The notes beneath the pieces are model-generated. The model was not told where the DNA came from. It worked only from the letters and a program-made list of their open reading frames with translations, and searched no databases. From a bacterium (lineage in GTDB: Bacteria; Planctomycetota; JADGBV01): a stretch of DNA of 33,255 nt. The stretch is from NCBI GenBank assembly GCA_023261545.1, contig JAHFOS010000033.1:1-33255 (forward strand). The letters are read 5' to 3'. Positions 15,559 through 25,721 of the stretch are shown here, in pieces. The translations under genes and the position numbers were made by a program. Within the stretch, counting starts at the first letter, position 1, and each line of letters begins with the position of its first letter.

Positions 15559-17315
15559 GAACTCTAGCCACTATCAGCACCCTCCTTTTACTTTTAGCGA
15601 GTCCAACCTTGAGCGATCAACAAAATCCCCCGGAAAAGTTCTACGCCTCCGTGCAGGTGCGCCTCCCCAAGGCGGCGGGCGCCGTGGCCAGGAAAAGCCT
15701 CGGCATCTTCGAGCGTCAAATCCGCAGCCGCTGCGGAGCCAAAGTGGGGGCGGGGGAGTCCCCGGCCGCGGGCGGGCTCTTGATCACGCTGGACCTGGAC
15801 CCCACACTGGGCGCCGAAGGCTTCCGCATCGAGGGCTCCGGCGCCGCACTTCGCGTCTCCGGGGAATGCGAGCGCGCGCTCATCTACGGCCTGGGCAAGC
15901 TCCTGCGCAGTTCGCGCTTCAGCCCCGAAGGCTTCGCTCCGGGTCCGTGGCGGGGCGCTTCGGTTCCTCAGAAGCCGGTGCGCGGCATCTACTTCGCCAG
16001 CCATTTCCACAATTTCTATCAGGAGGCGCCGCTGCCCGAAGTGTTCGCCTACATCGAGGATTTGGCGCTGTGGGGAACGAACAACGTGGCGGTGTGGTTC
16101 GACATGCACGAATTCAAGTCCGTGGAGGACCCGAAGGCCGCGAACATGATCGCGCGCCTGAAGGCCATCCTGAAGGCGGCCAAGGAAACCGGACTCGACA
16201 CCACGCTCCTGTGCCTGGCCAACGAATCCTGGGCGGACAGTCCCGTTGAACTGCGCGCCGATTGGACCGGCGGCCATGACGGCTACACCAGGGAGCTCCA
16301 GGGGCATTACCACGTGGAGCTCTGCCCCAGCAAGCCCGGTGCCCTGGCCAAAATCCTGGAGTGGCGGCAGCAGGTCTTCAAGGCCCTCGCCAGCGCGCCC
16401 ATGGACTTCATGTGTATCTGGCCTTACGACCAGGGCGGATGCACGTGCGCGCAGTGCAAGCCCTGGGGCGCGAACGGACTCATGCACATCGCGCAGCCGA
16501 TGGCGGAAATGTTTCGCAAATCCAACCCCACCGGAAAGGTTATTTTCTCCACCTGGTATTTCGACGACTTCACCACCGGCGAATGGGACGGGCTCAAAAA
16601 GCTGTTCCTGAAAAAACCGGACTGGGCGGACTACCTCATGGTGGGCGACTATTTCGGCGTGGAAAAAATGCGCGGCGGCGTTCCCGGAGCCTTGCCGACC
16701 CTCTCCTTCCCGGAGATCAGCATGTGGGGCGTGGGCGGCTGGGGTCCCTGGGGCGGGTTCGGGGCCAGCCCCTATCCCGGCCTGCTGGAAGAGCGCTGGC
16801 ACAGCAAGGGTGCGCTGCTCGTGGGAGGTTTCCCCTACTCGGAGGGAATCTTCGAGGACATGAACAAGGCGGTTTACAGCCAGTTTTACTGGCAGGCCGA
16901 CCGCAAAGCGGAAGACACGCTGCGCGAGTATGTCGCCTTCGAATTCAGCCCCGAGGTGGCGGACGGCGTGACGAAAGCCGCGCTGCTCATGGAGAAGACC
17001 CTCACCCGCAAGAAGGAGGTCAAGGACGGCCAAACTCATTTCATCCTGGAGAATCCCCAGGGCGTGGACGAGATCAAAGCGCTGATGGAAGCAGCGCACC
17101 AGCGCCTCAGCCCGGCGGTGCAAAAATCCTGGCGCTGGAGGATATTGTATCTGCGCGCCATCATCGATCACGAGCTCGCGCACCACGACTCCGCCCTCAC
17201 CGACCGCGCCGAGGAAGCGCTTCAGGAAATCACCAAGCTGTACCACGCGCAGAACGCCGCGTTCCCCGTGGCCCCGCCCACGCGCGAGGCCATCAAGGCC
17301 AATCGCCAATTGTAA
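15555..17315 (+). CDS. Secreted putative glycoside hydrolase (GH20/GH67-like N-domain and TIM-barrel)
   Basis: 586 aa from a GTG that overlaps the binding-protein stop. A signal peptide (TLATISTLLLLLASPTLS) comes first. Residues ~30-135 form an alpha/beta N-domain like those preceding GH20 or GH67 barrels (GFRIEGSGAALRVSGECERA, LIYGLGKLLR). From KPVRGIYFASHFHNFYQE a TIM barrel is likely, with LWGTNNVAVWFDMHEF and a Cys cluster (CTCAQCKPWG) found in related uncharacterised barrels. Catalytic residues are not certain; acidic candidates lie in WPYDQGG and WYFDDF. The C-terminal ~120 residues are helical. It probably releases the sugar imported by the coupled transporter, but the substrate cannot be read from sequence. 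Confidence 0.75.
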   Translation: MRTLATISTLLLLLASPTLSDQQNPPEKFYASVQVRLPKAAGAVARKSLGIFERQIRSRCGAKVGAGESPAAGGLLITLDLDPTLGAEGFRIEGSGAALRVSGECERALIYGLGKLLRSSRFSPEGFAPGPWRGASVPQKPVRGIYFASHFHNFYQEAPLPEVFAYIEDLALWGTNNVAVWFDMHEFKSVEDPKAANMIARLKAILKAAKETGLDTTLLCLANESWADSPVELRADWTGGHDGYTRELQGHYHVELCPSKPGALAKILEWRQQVFKALASAPMDFMCIWPYDQGGCTCAQCKPWGANGLMHIAQPMAEMFRKSNPTGKVIFSTWYFDDFTTGEWDGLKKLFLKKPDWADYLMVGDYFGVEKMRGGVPGALPTLSFPEISMWGVGGWGPWGGFGASPYPGLLEERWHSKGALLVGGFPYSEGIFEDMNKAVYSQFYWQADRKAEDTLREYVAFEFSPEVADGVTKAALLMEKTLTRKKEVKDGQTHFILENPQGVDEIKALMEAAHQRLSPAVQKSWRWRILYLRAIIDHELAHHDSALTDRAEEALQEITKLYHAQNAAFPVAPPTREAIKANRQL

Positions 17316-17346
17316 CCAGGGTTCACGGGAAGGGTGCGGGAGCGTT

Positions 17347-17374
17347 GCGCCCGCGTGTCCGATTTTGCGGGCGC
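17347..17374. terminator. GC-rich hairpin after the sugar operon
   Basis: GCGCCCGC (17347-17354) pairs perfectly with GCGGGCGC (17367-17374) around a 12-nt loop, 32 nt after the hydrolase stop. There is no T-run after the stem, so it is at best a weak or factor-assisted stop. Confidence 0.3.
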
Positions 17375-17465
17375 GAGGACTGTACAGCCTTGTTCCAGCG
17401 CCCGTGCAAAAAGACCCTCTGCACTAGAATCGCCAACACTCCGTGAATTCAATTTCCTGTCGGTG

Positions 17466-18020
17466 ATGCTCAAAGCGCTTGAAATTCACACCTATGAAGA
17501 CTACGCCGCGCTGCCCGGGGAGGAGCGCTGCGAACTTATTGAGGGCCAGTTCTTCATGACTCCGGCCCCCGGCTTTTTCCACCAGACCGTGGCAGGTCAG
17601 ATTTATCACTTATTGCGTCAGCATCTTGAAGGCAGCAAAAAATGGATCGCGCCGCTCACTCCCATTGACGTCATCTGTTCTCCCCACGATGTGTTCCAAC
17701 CTGATATCGTCCTTATCGCGGCCCGGCGCAAAGGCATCATCTCCGAGCGCGGGCTCACGGGTGCGCCGGACCTGGCGGTGGAAGTCCTGTCACCCTCCTC
17801 GCACGAGCGCGATTTGCTGGTGAAAAAGAAACTCTACGCCCGCTACGGCGTGAAAGAATACTGGATTGTTGACCCCGTGGCGAAAACCATCGAGGTCCTG
17901 ATCCCCGGCGGCGCGGTGTACCACACCCTGGCGGTTTACGAAGAGGCCGACAGCTTGGCCTCGCGCCTGCTCCCGGGCTTCTCCCCGAAGCTGCGGAAAA
18001 TTTTCCATAAGCCGTACTGA
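17466..18020 (+). CDS. Uma2 family protein (DUF820, PD-(D/E)xK nuclease-like)
   Basis: 184 aa from the ATG at 17466; the longer ORF-track start has no support. Family features are YEDYAALPGEERCELIEGQF, FQPDIVLIA, PDLAVEVLSPSSHERDLLVK and YGVKEYWIVDP. The Asp, Glu and Lys of these motifs correspond to the restriction-endonuclease-like active site. Uma2 proteins are often abundant in genomes that have them, and their biological role is unclear. TAGAAT at 17425-17430 could be a -10 box, but no -35 was found. It converges with the sigma54 activator gene. Confidence 0.9.
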   Translation: MLKALEIHTYEDYAALPGEERCELIEGQFFMTPAPGFFHQTVAGQIYHLLRQHLEGSKKWIAPLTPIDVICSPHDVFQPDIVLIAARRKGIISERGLTGAPDLAVEVLSPSSHERDLLVKKKLYARYGVKEYWIVDPVAKTIEVLIPGGAVYHTLAVYEEADSLASRLLPGFSPKLRKIFHKPY

Positions 18021-18029
18021 AGGCGGACC

Positions 18030-18074
18030 GCGGCGCGCCGCCGCTGGCGACGGCGATGAAGGCTCGGCGGAGCC
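18030..18074. other. Palindromes between convergent genes
   Basis: GCGGCGCGCCGC (18030-18041) is a perfect 12-nt palindrome. GGCTC-GGCG-GAGCC (18061-18074) is a hairpin abutting the stop of the sigma54 activator gene. Neither has a T-run. They may help end transcription from both sides. Confidence 0.35.
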
Positions 18075-19603
<1,529 letters not shown>

Positions 19604-19607
<4 letters not shown>

Positions 19608-20278
19608 CGCCGGCCGATGGCGTGCCGCCGCAGGATGAGGTCGGCCATGCGCTCCACGGTTTCCTCCAAAGTCGTGGCCGAATTGTCAATGAGCACCGCG
19701 TCCGGGGCGCGCCTGAGCGGGCCGACGGGACGGCTCATGTCGCCCTCGTCGCGCCGGCGCAGCATCTCGGCGATGCGCGCACTGTCGGCGGCTTGGCCCT
19801 GGCGCTCGAGGTCGCGCCGCCGCCGCTCGCTGCGGGCCTCCAGGCTGGCCGTGACGAAGAACTTGAAGCGCGCGTCGGCAAAGACCACCGTGGCGATGTC
19901 GCGGCCGTCCATCACCACGTCGTGCTGCCCGGCGGCGGCGCGCAGGAACCCCGTCACCCAGGCGCGCACGTCGGGATGGCCTGAGATCGGGAGGATGGCG
20001 CAGGTCACGTCCTCGGCGCGGATGCGCTCGCTCACGTCCTCGCCCTCCATGCGCACGGCGCAGCCCAGACCGGAAGGGTGGGGGCCGAGCTCCAGCCCGA
20101 GCGCGTCGAGTTTCGGCGGCAGCGGATCTTCGAGCACGAGCCCGCGCAACACCGCCAGGGTGATGGCGCGATAGACGGCGCCGCTGTCGAGGTACAGGAA
20201 GCCGAGCCGGCGCGCCAAATGCTTGGCGGTGCTGCTCTTGCCCGACACGGCCGGGCCGTCCACGGCGACTTGGATCAT
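19604..20278 (-). CDS. cmk: Cytidylate kinase
   Basis: 224 aa, normal length. The P-loop is [11 protein letters not shown] at the N-terminus, followed by [28 protein letters not shown] and a lid region with repeated Arg ([13 protein letters not shown]). It phosphorylates CMP and dCMP with ATP in the cytoplasm. The ATG comes 2 nt after the purB stop, and its stop overlaps the next ATG. The C-terminal ~25 residues ([16 protein letters not shown]) are usual for the family. Confidence 0.96.
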
Positions 20279-20280
20279 GA

Positions 20281-21873
20281 CTAGACCGTCAGCGGCTCGC
20301 CGCCGGCGAGCCGCGCATGGGCGATGGCCGGCGCAAGTTCTTGCTGGAGGAAGGCGTCCACCTGAAGGGCGGCGGCGCCGGTATAGCGGCGGGGGTCGAG
20401 CCAGTCCGTCATCTCATCTAATATTTTTCGGATACCCTCTCCTTCGGAAATTGCTGTAGATTTTGGATTTCTTATTTTGGCAGAAACGAGAGCGGGATCG
20501 AGCCGGTCTGTCACCGCATCCGAAATCATTTTCCCGGAATCCTCAATTATCTTGAGTTTAAGAATAGCGGAAATAATCGGAACGGCGGAAAAAACAGGAT
20601 CCTCGACAAGCCGCTCCAGCAGTTCGTTTTTCTCAGCGCCCTCGTCCAGTCGTTTGCGAACCTCCATGCTATGCTGGCGCACGGCCTCATGGGCCTGCTG
20701 GCGATCTCCGCCGCGCTTCACGCATTCCATCAGGATGAGTTCCGTTGCCATGAAGGGCAGCTCCTGCATCAAGCGCGCGCGAATACGCCCCGGATGCACC
20801 ACGAGCCCGGCGGCAACGTTGTGCTGCAAACGCAAGAGCGCGTCCGCCGCCATGAAGGCCTGGGGGATGACGAGGCGCCGCACGGCGCTGTCGTCCAGCG
20901 TGCGCTCCAGCCACTGGTTGGCCGCCGTGGAGGCGATGGCGGCGTGCTGGGCCTGGAGGAAGCGCGCCAGGCTCACGATGCGTTCCGAGCGCATGGGATT
21001 GCGCTTGTAGGCCATGGCCGAGGAGCCGATTTGTCCCTCCTCGAAGGGCTCCTCGATTTCGCGCAGGTGCATGAGCAGGCGCATGTCGTTGGCGAACTTG
21101 GCGCAGGAACTGGCGAGGCCGCAGAGGATTCCCAGCAACTGCTCGTCGAGCTTGCGCGTGTAGGTCTGTCCACTCACGGGGATCACGCGCGTGAACCCGA
21201 AACGCGCGGCCACACGCTTTTCCATTTCCAGCACCTTGCCGTGGTCGCCGCCGCAGAGCTCCAGGAAACTCGCCTGCGTCCCGGTGGCGCCTTTGAGGCC
21301 CCGGAAAGGCAGATCGCGGAGGAAGTCGCGGACCGCTCGGAGATCCAGCAGCAGATCCTGCGCCCACAGGCAGGCGCGTTTGCCCACGGTGGTGAGCTGC
21401 GCCGGTTGGAAGTGCGTCCATCCCAGACAAGGCCTGTCGCGGTGTTTTTTGGCAAAGTCTCCGAGGTCATGGAGCACGGTCTCCAAGCGCGCGGCCAGCA
21501 ACTCCAGAGCGCGGCGGTGCAGGATGAGATCCGCGTTGTCCGTGATATCGCAACTCGTCGCTCCGAGGTGGATGATGCCCGCGGCCTTGGGCGCCACCGC
21601 GCCGTAAGTTTTCACGTGCGCCATCACATCGTGGCGCAGCTCGCGCTCGAAATCGGCGGCGCGCCGGAAGTCAATGTCGTCGAGGTGGGCTTCGAGGTCC
21701 AACACCTGATCTTCGCGCACCGGCAGCCCCAGCTCCATTTGCGCGCGCGCCAAGCCGGCCCACAGGCGGCGCCATAACCCATGGCGGCTCTGGGATGAGA
21801 ATAGGGCCGTCATCTCGCGCGAGGCGTAGCGCGCGGCGAGGGGGTTCAGCCCGGCGTCGAGGTTCTCAGGCAT
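20281..21873 (-). CDS. purB: Adenylosuccinate lyase, eukaryote-like type
   Basis: 530 aa, longer than the usual 430-485. It is a fumarase/aspartase-superfamily lyase with HLGATSCDITDNADL (~103-117), THFQPAQLTTVGKRA (~153-167) and signature GSSAMAYKRNPMRSE (~283-297). The form SAMAYKRNPMRSE is that of animal ADSL rather than the short bacterial PurB. It cleaves adenylosuccinate to AMP and SAICAR to AICAR, both releasing fumarate. Residues ~432-484, between EDPVFSAVP and LDEMTDWLDPRRYTG, have no counterpart in the human-type enzyme as I recall it and are AT-rich. AAAGGG lies ~8 nt before the ATG. The gene follows lptB by 53 bp and precedes cmk by 2 bp. Confidence 0.95.
   Translation of the reverse strand: MPENLDAGLNPLAARYASREMTALFSSQSRHGLWRRLWAGLARAQMELGLPVREDQVLDLEAHLDDIDFRRAADFERELRHDVMAHVKTYGAVAPKAAGIIHLGATSCDITDNADLILHRRALELLAARLETVLHDLGDFAKKHRDRPCLGWTHFQPAQLTTVGKRACLWAQDLLLDLRAVRDFLRDLPFRGLKGATGTQASFLELCGGDHGKVLEMEKRVAARFGFTRVIPVSGQTYTRKLDEQLLGILCGLASSCAKFANDMRLLMHLREIEEPFEEGQIGSSAMAYKRNPMRSERIVSLARFLQAQHAAIASTAANQWLERTLDDSAVRRLVIPQAFMAADALLRLQHNVAAGLVVHPGRIRARLMQELPFMATELILMECVKRGGDRQQAHEAVRQHSMEVRKRLDEGAEKNELLERLVEDPVFSAVPIISAILKLKIIEDSGKMISDAVTDRLDPALVSAKIRNPKSTAISEGEGIRKILDEMTDWLDPRRYTGAAALQVDAFLQQELAPAIAHARLAGGEPLTV
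20422..20580 (-). other. AT-rich in-frame insertion within purB
   Basis: About 52 codons, visibly richer in A/T than the surrounding coding DNA (for example TAATATTTTTC and GATTTTGGATTTC). They encode a Lys/Ile/Ser-rich segment (ILKLKIIEDSGKMISDAVTD). The reading frame stays open. The boundaries are approximate and rest on a remembered alignment to eukaryotic ADSL. A short CTCAA-TTATC-TTGAG hairpin lies in this AT-rich stretch. Confidence 0.55.
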
Positions 21874-21926
21874 TTATTTTCCCTTTCTTTGGCAAGATCG
21901 GGGCGCAGACCGGAATCGCGACAAGC

Positions 21927-22655
21927 TCAACCATGGATGGGCATTGAACTCCCAAGGTACTTGCTGCGCGCGACCTCGTTGTTCGCGAGCTCACTGGCGG
22001 TCCCCGAGGCCAGCACCTCTCCCGCGTGGACGATGTAGGCGCGGTCGGTGATGCGCAGGGTGGCGTGCACGTTGTGGTCGGTGATGAGCAGGCCCAGGCC
22101 CTCGCGCTTCAGATCGCCGATGATGCGCTGCAAGTCCTCCACCACCAGCGGGTCCACGCCGGCAAAGGGCTCATCCAGCATCAGCAGCTTGGGCCGCGTG
22201 ATGAGCGCGCGCGTTATTTCCAGGCGGCGGCGGTACCCTCCCGAGAGGCGGCTGGCCTGCTTGTCGGCGTGCGGTTCGAGCCCCAGCTTGGCGAGCAGCT
22301 CACTGAGGCGCGCGCGGCGCTTGACGCGGTCGCGCTCGTGGAACTCCAGCACGGCCAGCAGGTTCTCAGCCACCGTGAGGCCATCAAAAATCGAAGGCTC
22401 CTGGGCGAGATAGCTCATACCGGCGCGGGCGCGCTGGTACATGGGCAGCTTGGTCACGTCGCGGCCGGCGAAAATAACCTGACCCTCGGTGGGGCTGATG
22501 CGCCCGGCGATCATCGAAAAAGTCGTGGTCTTGCCGGCACCATTCGGACCCAGCAGTCCCACCACCTCCCCGGCTGCGACCTCGATGCTGATGCCCATGA
22601 CCACGCGCCGGTCGCCATATTCTTTCACCAGAGTGCGCGCTTCGAGCAGGCTCAC
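21927..22655 (-). CDS. lptB: LPS export ABC transporter ATP-binding protein LptB
   Basis: 242 aa, family length. Walker A is GPNGAGKTT (~36-44), then MSYLAQEPSIFDGLTVAENL (the Q-loop stretch typical of LptB), signature LSGGYRRRLEITRAL, Walker B LLMLDEPFAGVDP, and switch LLITDHNV. It powers extraction of LPS from the inner membrane by LptFG. A GTG start follows AAGAAGG by 6 nt. lptA, lptC and rpoN, its usual neighbours, are absent; purB follows instead. Together with the lipoproteins it indicates a Gram-negative envelope. Confidence 0.95.
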   Translation of the reverse strand: MSLLEARTLVKEYGDRRVVMGISIEVAAGEVVGLLGPNGAGKTTTFSMIAGRISPTEGQVIFAGRDVTKLPMYQRARAGMSYLAQEPSIFDGLTVAENLLAVLEFHERDRVKRRARLSELLAKLGLEPHADKQASRLSGGYRRRLEITRALITRPKLLMLDEPFAGVDPLVVEDLQRIIGDLKREGLGLLITDHNVHATLRITDRAYIVHAGEVLASGTASELANNEVARSKYLGSSMPIHG

Positions 22656-22757
22656 TCGAAACCTTCTTGCAACTCACCCGGCGTCTTTCGTGCCGCTTCC
22701 GAGGCTGATGAGAAAAAAGAAAGGGGAAACCGCGGCATTTGATACAAAATTGTACTG

Positions 22758-22784
22758 ATTCTGCACCGGGTGGCGCCCTGTCAA
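22758..22784 (-). promoter_or_regulatory. Putative promoter of the lptB-purB-cmk cluster
   Basis: The minus strand reads TTGACA (22784-22779), 15 bp, then CAGAAT (22763-22758), about 100 nt before the lptB GTG. The -35 box is part of a CCCTG-TTTGA-CAGGG inverted repeat. A downstream TACAAT within TACAA-TTTTG-TA is an alternative -10 box, but it lacks a -35 at normal distance. Confidence 0.4.
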
Positions 22785-22816
22785 ACAGGGGCCGCGTGAA
22801 ATCGTTGCTGCCGTGA

Positions 22817-23410
22817 CTACTCCGGCACCAGGGCCACCAGCAGCGAGCGCGGGCCGTGGGCGCCGATGACCAGACACTGTTCGATATCGGCGGTCTTGGA
22901 GGGGCCGGAGATGAGGACGCCGTAGGAGAGCGCGGAGAGCGCCGCGGCCAGACGCTCGTAGGCCTCGTGCAGGGTGGGGACGGTGGCGGCCGCCGGAACG
23001 ATCAGGACGAGATGCTGGGTGATGAAAGGCAGCGCGCGCCAGCGCATGTTTTCCTCTGGCACCCAGACGCAGCCGTTTTCGGCCACGCCAAAGACGCCGT
23101 CGAGCACGGCGAGGTCCACGCCCGCGAGGTCGTGGGGGTCGGCGTTGTTCTCAAGATCCAGAGTGGAAGGCGGGCCGCCGCGAGCCAGGGAGCTCACGAT
23201 CTTGGCTTCGGGGAAGCGCTGCTTGAGCAAAGCGGGGATCTGAGTCCGGGAAGCCAGCGACTCCGCCTGCCCGCCCACGGATTTCACGGCCTCTATAAAA
23301 GAAGCGAGTGGATCGGAAAAGCGCAGAGGACTCGCGGGAATGGAGCCGGGATGCTCCACGGGGGGCGGCCGGTTGCGGCGGATGGCGTCGAAGATACGCT
23401 GACGGCTCAT
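22817..23410 (-). CDS. lutC: Lactate utilization protein LutC (LUD domain)
   Basis: 197 aa. The LUD (DUF162) fold is supported by DLAGVDLAVLDGVFGVAENG, MRWRALPFITQHLVLIVPA and a C-terminal VLISGPSKTADIEQCLVIGA followed by HGPRSL. In Bacillus, LutABC together oxidise L-lactate to pyruvate; LutC is the subunit without iron-sulfur clusters. The start overlaps the lutB stop (ATGA). It is the last gene of the operon. Confidence 0.93.
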   Translation of the reverse strand: MSRQRIFDAIRRNRPPPVEHPGSIPASPLRFSDPLASFIEAVKSVGGQAESLASRTQIPALLKQRFPEAKIVSSLARGGPPSTLDLENNADPHDLAGVDLAVLDGVFGVAENGCVWVPEENMRWRALPFITQHLVLIVPAAATVPTLHEAYERLAAALSALSYGVLISGPSKTADIEQCLVIGAHGPRSLLVALVPE

Positions 23411-24783
23411 GTCTTCGGGCCGCGCGGCATCCTGAGGCGGTAGAGATCACGAAAACTCTCACGGGGAGGAGCGGGGAGTTCGCGTTGCCGGCCCCAAGCG
23501 TTCAAGGGATTGTAGATCAAAAAACGCGGCAGCGCCGAGAGCAACCGGCGGCCAATCCAACCGGCGCGTTCAAAACGGACGGGATCGCGCAGCACCCAGG
23601 CGAGCACTGCCATGGACCAGAGCTTCAGCGGCGAGACGAGCCCGCGGCTGGCCAGCACCCGGCGCCAGGCGAGGAGCTGGGTGTGCAGCTCGATGCGCAC
23701 CGGGCAGACGTCGCTGCACGAGCCGCACAGGCTGGAGGCGAAGGGCAGCGTCCTGTGCTCGCGAGCGTCGCGGCCCGGGGCGATGACCGAACCGATGGGG
23801 CCGGGCGTGACGAAACCGTAGCTGTGCCCGCCGCTGCGCCGGTACACCGGACAGGTGTTCATGCAGGCCCCGCAGCGGATGCAGCTCAGGGTGGAACGGA
23901 ACTCGGGCTGGGCGAGCACGGCGCTGCGGCCGTTGTCCACGATGACGATGTGGAATTCCGCGCCCGCCCGTGGCCGCAGGAAATGCGAGGTGTAGGCGGT
24001 CACCGGCTGGCCGGTGGCGGAGCGCGCCAGCAGCCGCAGGAAAACGCCGAGGTCGCCGGCCCTGGGGATGATTTTCTCAAGACCCATGCAGGCGATGTGC
24101 AGGCGCGGCAGCGCGGTGCCGAGGTCGGCGTTGCCCTCGTTGGTGCAGACGACGACGGCGCCGAGTTCGGCCACGGCGAAGTTGACGCCGGTGATGCCGG
24201 CCTCGGCCCCTAAAAAGCGGCCGCGCAGGTCCGCGCGCGCGGCCTCGGCCAGGTAGCCCGGATCGTCCGCTCCGGCGCGGGTGCCCATCTTTTCGTGGAA
24301 GAGATCGCCGATTTCAGCGCGCTTTAGATGGATGGCGGGCATCACGATGTGACTCGGAGGCTCGTGCCGAAGCTGCACGATGCGCTCGCCGAGGTCGGTG
24401 TCCACCACCTCGATGCCGTGCGCTTCCAGGTGGGGGTTCAGGTGGCACTCCTCGGTGAGCATGGACTTGCTTTTGACCACGCGCTGCACCCCGCGCGCCG
24501 CGAGCAGTCCCTGCACGATGCGGCAAAGCTCGGGGCCGTCCGCGGCCCAGTGCACCACGGCGCCGTTAGCTGTCGCCCGCGCCTCGAACAGCTCTAGGTA
24601 ATGGTCGAGCCGGCTCATGGCGTGAGCTTTGATGGCGGCGGCGCGCGCGCGCAGCTCCTCCCATTCAGGCACCTGGCTCACGGCGCGATCGCGCTTCTGG
24701 CGGATGAACCAGAGCGCTTGGTCGTGCCAGGCCGTGCGCGCGGCATCCGCGGTGAAGGTTCGGGCCTTTTCGGGATGATTCAC
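23407..24783 (-). CDS. lutB: Lactate utilization iron-sulfur protein LutB
   Basis: 458 aa. The N-terminal ~280 residues form a LUD domain (MLTEECHLNPHLEAHGIEVV, GVNFAVAELGAVVVCTNEGN). Two 4Fe-4S motifs follow: CIRCGACMNTCP (Cys301, 304, 307, 311) and LCGSCSDVCPVRI (Cys353, 356, 360). The C-terminal ~90 residues match the DUF3390-type tail. It is the central electron-transfer subunit of the lactate-oxidising LutABC complex. It overlaps both neighbours by ATGA. A long N-terminal run of charged helices is normal for the family. Confidence 0.95.
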   Translation of the reverse strand: MNHPEKARTFTADAARTAWHDQALWFIRQKRDRAVSQVPEWEELRARAAAIKAHAMSRLDHYLELFEARATANGAVVHWAADGPELCRIVQGLLAARGVQRVVKSKSMLTEECHLNPHLEAHGIEVVDTDLGERIVQLRHEPPSHIVMPAIHLKRAEIGDLFHEKMGTRAGADDPGYLAEAARADLRGRFLGAEAGITGVNFAVAELGAVVVCTNEGNADLGTALPRLHIACMGLEKIIPRAGDLGVFLRLLARSATGQPVTAYTSHFLRPRAGAEFHIVIVDNGRSAVLAQPEFRSTLSCIRCGACMNTCPVYRRSGGHSYGFVTPGPIGSVIAPGRDAREHRTLPFASSLCGSCSDVCPVRIELHTQLLAWRRVLASRGLVSPLKLWSMAVLAWVLRDPVRFERAGWIGRRLLSALPRFLIYNPLNAWGRQRELPAPPRESFRDLYRLRMPRGPKT

Positions 24784-25526
24784 GGCACCCGATCCCCGCA
24801 GAGGATTTCGGCCACGTGTAGCACGCGGATCCTGTTCCCCGAGCGGCGCAGCAGGCCTTCGAGGTGCATCAGGCAGGACATGTCCACACCAGTGATGACC
24901 TCAGCCCCGGCCTGTTGGTGATCGCTGATGCGGTCGCGGCCCATGGCGCAGGAAACGGCCTCTTCGCCCACCGCGAAGGTGCCGCCGAAGCCGCAGCACT
25001 CGTCGGGCCGCGCGAGGTCAACGAGTTGGAGGCCTTGCACCGATTCGAGCAAGGACCGCACTTTGGAAAACGGGGCGATGACGCGCTCGCTGCCGGAAGC
25101 CAGCCGCAACTCCCGCAGCCCATGGCAGCTCTGGTGCAGCCCGACTTTGTGGGGAAACTCGGCCTGCACGGCGCGCACCCCCAGCACGTCGTGCAGGAAT
25201 TCGCAGAGTTCTAGGACGCGCGGCCGCAGCCCGGCGAGCGCGGGGTCCGCGATGCCCAGTTCCTCGTAATGGTGGCGCACCATGGCGACGCAGCTTCCCG
25301 AAGGCGAGACGACGTGGTCGTAGCGCGCGAAAACCGCGGCGAAGCGCGCGGCGCAAGGGCGGGCGAGCTGCGCCATTCCCGAGTTGAACATGGGCTGGCC
25401 GCAGCAAGTCTGCGCCGTGGGGAACTCGACTTCGACGCCCAAGCGCTCCAACAGCGTCAGCGTCGCCAGGCCGGCCCGGGGATAGAACTGATCCACGTAG
25501 CAGGGGATGAAGAGGCCGACCTTCAC
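24780..25526 (-). CDS. lutA: Lactate utilization protein LutA (two CCG domains)
   Basis: 248 aa from the GTG at 25526, close to the 238 aa of the Bacillus protein. The track start, a TTG at 25604, coincides with a candidate -35 box and adds non-family sequence. It has two cysteine-rich CCG domains. The first has Cys9, CCG at 41-43 (QTCCGQPMFNSG) and SGSC. The second has HQSCHG (Cys134), ECCGFGGTF (Cys177-178) and MSC. These ligate Fe-S clusters as in GlpC and heterodisulfide reductase. It is the first gene of the lut operon, with lutB overlapping its stop. Confidence 0.93.
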   Translation of the reverse strand: MKVGLFIPCYVDQFYPRAGLATLTLLERLGVEVEFPTAQTCCGQPMFNSGMAQLARPCAARFAAVFARYDHVVSPSGSCVAMVRHHYEELGIADPALAGLRPRVLELCEFLHDVLGVRAVQAEFPHKVGLHQSCHGLRELRLASGSERVIAPFSKVRSLLESVQGLQLVDLARPDECCGFGGTFAVGEEAVSCAMGRDRISDHQQAGAEVITGVDMSCLMHLEGLLRRSGNRIRVLHVAEILCGDRVP

Positions 25527-25576
25527 AGGGGATGCGTTTTTCTCGTTTAAGTTTCGGCCCAAACGACCGGCAGGTG

Positions 25577-25604
25577 AAGCTAGTGCCAGCCAGGTCCCGG
25601 TCAA
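25577..25604 (-). promoter_or_regulatory. Putative promoter of lutABC
   Basis: The minus strand has TTGACC (25604-25599), 16 bp, then TAGCTT (25582-25577). This gives a leader of about 44 nt to the GTG at 25526. The GGG after the -35 box resembles the other candidate promoters. No LutR-type regulator gene is adjacent. Confidence 0.4.
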
Positions 25605-25636
25605 GAGGCATCAGCAGCATGAGCGCGACAGCTCCC

Positions 25637-25675
25637 TTCACCCTCTCCCTCTGGGAGAGGGCCGGGGTGAGGGCG
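25637..25675. repeat. Palindromic repeat, copy 2 (CCCTCTCCC-TCT-GGGAGAGGG)
   Basis: A perfect 9-bp stem with a 3-nt loop at 25641-25661, followed by CCGGGGTGAGG. It matches the copy at 10717-10753 except in the loop and a few bases. This copy lies upstream of both divergent genes (lutA and the mutarotase-like gene), so it is not simply a terminator. Confidence 0.8.
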
Positions 25676-25721
25676 ACTCTGACCCTTGTCTTGTGGAGAT
25701 ATTAATCACCCCCACGAATAG

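Noticed and set aside
15594-17309. 571-aa ORF antisense to the glycoside hydrolase gene
   Set aside because: Codon-bias shadow; no motifs, no ribosome site, low-complexity composition.
25527-25604. Longer LutA start (TTG at 25604)
   Set aside because: Adds residues not found in LutA and overlaps the candidate -35 box; the GTG at 25526 begins directly with the CCG domain.
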